Source of the DNA: CAZEJK01 sp964512045
GTDB lineage: Bacteria; Acidobacteriota; Thermoanaerobaculia; Thermoanaerobaculales; Sulfomarinibacteraceae
Length of the DNA stretch: 6,940 nt
Assembly: GCA_964512045.1 (NCBI GenBank)
Contig: CAZEJK010000266.1
Location: 1-6,940, forward strand
Direction: 5' to 3'
Position 1 is the stretch's first letter. The number at the start of each line of letters is the position of its first letter. Below are positions 5,647 to 6,940 of this stretch, piece by piece. The notes below the pieces were generated by a model, which saw only the letters and a list, made by a program, of their open reading frames with translations, ran no database searches and was not told where the DNA came from. Both the position numbers and the translations under genes were made by a program.

Positions 5647-6828
5647 TCACGCGCTGACACCCGCCGATGAACCGGGCTGCGGCTCCGGGATCTCGATCGC
5701 CCTCGCCAGGGAGTCTGCGACGGCCAGACCTTCGAGGGTCGGGCGCCACCAGCTCCCTTCGACGATCAGCCAGCCACCGCGCACGAGCCGCTCGACAGCG
5801 CTACGGTTCGCCGTCTCCAGGTCCACGCCCCAGCGCGAGCGGATCCGAGCAACGTCAACCCCGTCTGACGTTCGCAGACCGAGCATCACCGCTTCCAGGA
5901 CGAGCTCCTGGTTGCTCAGCGACTCCACCTCTTCGATCGGGCTCTGCCGGCGATTGAGCGCGTTCTGCCAGAGACGCACCTTGCGCAGGTTCCACCACCG
6001 CCGCCGCTGCCCGTCGAACGAGTGTGCCGAAGGTCCGAGACCGAGGTACGGCTGATGCGACCAGTAGGTCAGGTTGTGGCGGGAGCGGTGCTCCGGCGCC
6101 CGCGCAAAGCTCGATACCTCGTAACCATCGAAACCGGCGTCTGCCAGCTGACGGTGCGTGGTGCGGAACAGCTCGGCCTGCAGCGGCTCCTGCAGCTCCG
6201 TCAGCATCCCGCGCTCCCGCAGGCGCCCGAAGCGGGTCCCGCCATGGACCGTGAGCTGGTAGCACGAGAGATGATCTGGGACCAACGCCACGGCCTCGCC
6301 AAGCTGGCGATGCCAGTCCTCGACCGTGTGACCCGGATAACCGTAGATCAGATCCAGCGCGACGGTGGAGAACCCCGCCCCTTGGCACGCCCAGACCGCC
6401 TCTCGCGCCATCTGTGGGGTGTGTCGGCGACCGAGAAACCGGAGCACCTGTGCATCGAGCGACTGCACGCCGAGGCTGACGCAGTCCACGCCGAGCTCGC
6501 GCCAGCGTTGAGCCACCACCGGAGTCACGTCCTCCGGGTTGACCTCCATGGTCACGCGGACGGTACTGCTCCACCGGAACCCAGAGCACAACCGCTCGAC
6601 GAGCTCTGTCAGCTGCTCGACTGTCAGAGCCGATGGTGTTCCGCCGCCGAGGTACAGGGTGGCGAATGGCGGCCCATCCCATGCCGCCCGGTCGATCTCG
6701 AGCCCGGCGGCGTCGACGAACGCCGCTCGACGCGCGGACCCGGCCTGCACCACTGCGTAATCACAGTAGGGACAGACTGCCGAGCAGAACGGAACGTGAA
6801 CGTAGAGACCGGCCACGGGATCAGGCAC
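5647..6828 (-). CDS. hemW: HemW-type radical SAM protein (heme chaperone / oxygen-independent coproporphyrinogen oxidase-like)
   Basis: A 393-residue protein of usual HemW length. The radical SAM cluster motif is Cys15-x3-Cys19-x2-Cys22 followed by Asp-Tyr (CSAVCPYCDY); the aromatic after the third Cys, instead of the CxC ending of HemN, favours HemW. Other family marks in order: LGGGTPSAL (60-68), EVNPED (95-100), SLGVQSLD (118-125), DLIYGYPGHT (159-168), HNLTYW (251-256) and YLGLGPSAHSFDG (261-273), then a C-terminal winged-helix-like HemN_C region (~300-370). HemW binds heme and hands it to respiratory proteins; older annotations call it coproporphyrinogen dehydrogenase, and activity cannot be decided here. 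The start is GTG 6828, the furthest common start codon before an in-frame stop at 6859. It has no Shine-Dalgarno: the upstream bases are pyrimidine-rich. The heptamer array lies 20 bp upstream. Confidence 0.93.
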   Translation of the reverse strand: MPDPVAGLYVHVPFCSAVCPYCDYAVVQAGSARRAAFVDAAGLEIDRAAWDGPPFATLYLGGGTPSALTVEQLTELVERLCSGFRWSSTVRVTMEVNPEDVTPVVAQRWRELGVDCVSLGVQSLDAQVLRFLGRRHTPQMAREAVWACQGAGFSTVALDLIYGYPGHTVEDWHRQLGEAVALVPDHLSCYQLTVHGGTRFGRLRERGMLTELQEPLQAELFRTTHRQLADAGFDGYEVSSFARAPEHRSRHNLTYWSHQPYLGLGPSAHSFDGQRRRWWNLRKVRLWQNALNRRQSPIEEVESLSNQELVLEAVMLGLRTSDGVDVARIRSRWGVDLETANRSAVERLVRGGWLIVEGSWWRPTLEGLAVADSLARAIEIPEPQPGSSAGVSA

Positions 6829-6848
6829 GCAATCAGAGGAGCTCAGGG

Positions 6849-6894
6849 TTCTTAGTTCTTAGTTCTTGGTTCTTAGTTCTTAGTTCTTAGTTCT
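6849..6894. repeat. Heptamer tandem repeat (TTCTTAG)6 in the presumed hemW leader
   Basis: Six complete 7-bp units run from 6849 to 6890, plus a TTCT remnant at 6891-6894. Unit three is TTCTTGG, the others TTCTTAG. On the hemW coding strand this reads CTAAGAA. The tract is AT-rich and low-complexity within GC-rich DNA, ends 20 bp before the hemW GTG, and lies between it and the candidate promoter, so it would be transcribed. Heptamer satellites are known in some bacteria (for example the STRR sequences of filamentous cyanobacteria), but I do not identify this one. Confidence 0.95.
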
Positions 6895-6904
6895 ACTTTG
6901 TCAC

Positions 6905-6933
6905 ATTACCCGAAGTCCGTTGGCCCGAGTCAA
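6905..6933 (-). promoter_or_regulatory. hemW: Candidate sigma70 promoter of hemW
   Basis: On the minus strand, TTGACT (6933-6928; five of six) and GGTAAT (6910-6905; four of six) are 17 bp apart. Transcription would begin near 6898, just before the heptamer array, giving a leader of about 70 nt made largely of CTAAGAA repeats. Nothing else is recognisable in 6895-6940. Confidence 0.4.
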
Positions 6934-6940
6934 GTTGTTG

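Noticed and set aside
6022..6855. Plus-strand open frame (277 codons) opposite hemW
   Set aside because: It is antisense to a gene with complete radical SAM/HemW motifs, and its sequence resembles no protein.

Overview
The window looks like chromosomal DNA from a GC-rich Gram-negative bacterium. The evidence for a Gram-negative host is a Tat-exported molybdenum hydroxylase, a membrane-anchored trypsin-like protease that would face the periplasm, and the tail of a DUF374 lysophospholipid acyltransferase, a family linked to outer-membrane lipid synthesis. The gene mix would suit a soil- or sediment-type lineage related to Deltaproteobacteria/Myxococcota, but nothing here fixes the taxonomy. There are no rRNA, tRNA, CRISPR, phage or transposase genes.

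Layout from left to right. (1) Positions 3-239, plus strand: C-terminal end of a DUF374-type acyltransferase, cut by the window edge. (2) Positions 249-1415, minus strand, convergent with it: a 388-residue protein with an N-terminal TerB-like helical domain, one membrane helix and a C-terminal trypsin/HtrA-like domain with an intact His-Asp-Ser triad. A promoter lies immediately upstream of its start. (3) Positions 1416-2092: about 680 bp without an intact gene. This holds a 109-bp exact copy of part of the molybdenum hydroxylase gene 1.5 kb away, an unassigned spacer with a small hairpin, and what looks like a frameshifted cupin-like remnant. (4) Positions 2112-2768, plus strand: a VapBC-type toxin-antitoxin pair with a palindromic operator/extended -10 promoter that abuts the antitoxin start codon, suggesting a leaderless mRNA. 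(5) Positions 5496-2850, minus strand: a two-gene operon for an isoquinoline-oxidoreductase-type molybdenum hydroxylase, with a [2Fe-2S] small subunit followed by a Tat-exported large subunit; the two genes overlap by 11 nt. (6) Positions 6828-5647, minus strand: a HemW-type radical-SAM protein, preceded by a 46-bp array of a TTCTTAG heptamer and a candidate promoter.

Functionally, the small and large molybdenum-hydroxylase subunits work together, and vapB and vapC work together. The other genes appear to be independent. HemW handles heme, which could supply a cytochrome partner for the hydroxylase, but no such partner gene is in the window.

I did not find a clearly new multi-gene system. 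The points most worth a second look are the exact 109-bp intragenic duplication upstream of the protease, the TerB-membrane-trypsin architecture, the heptamer array in the presumed hemW leader, and the decayed cupin-like gene beside vapBC.
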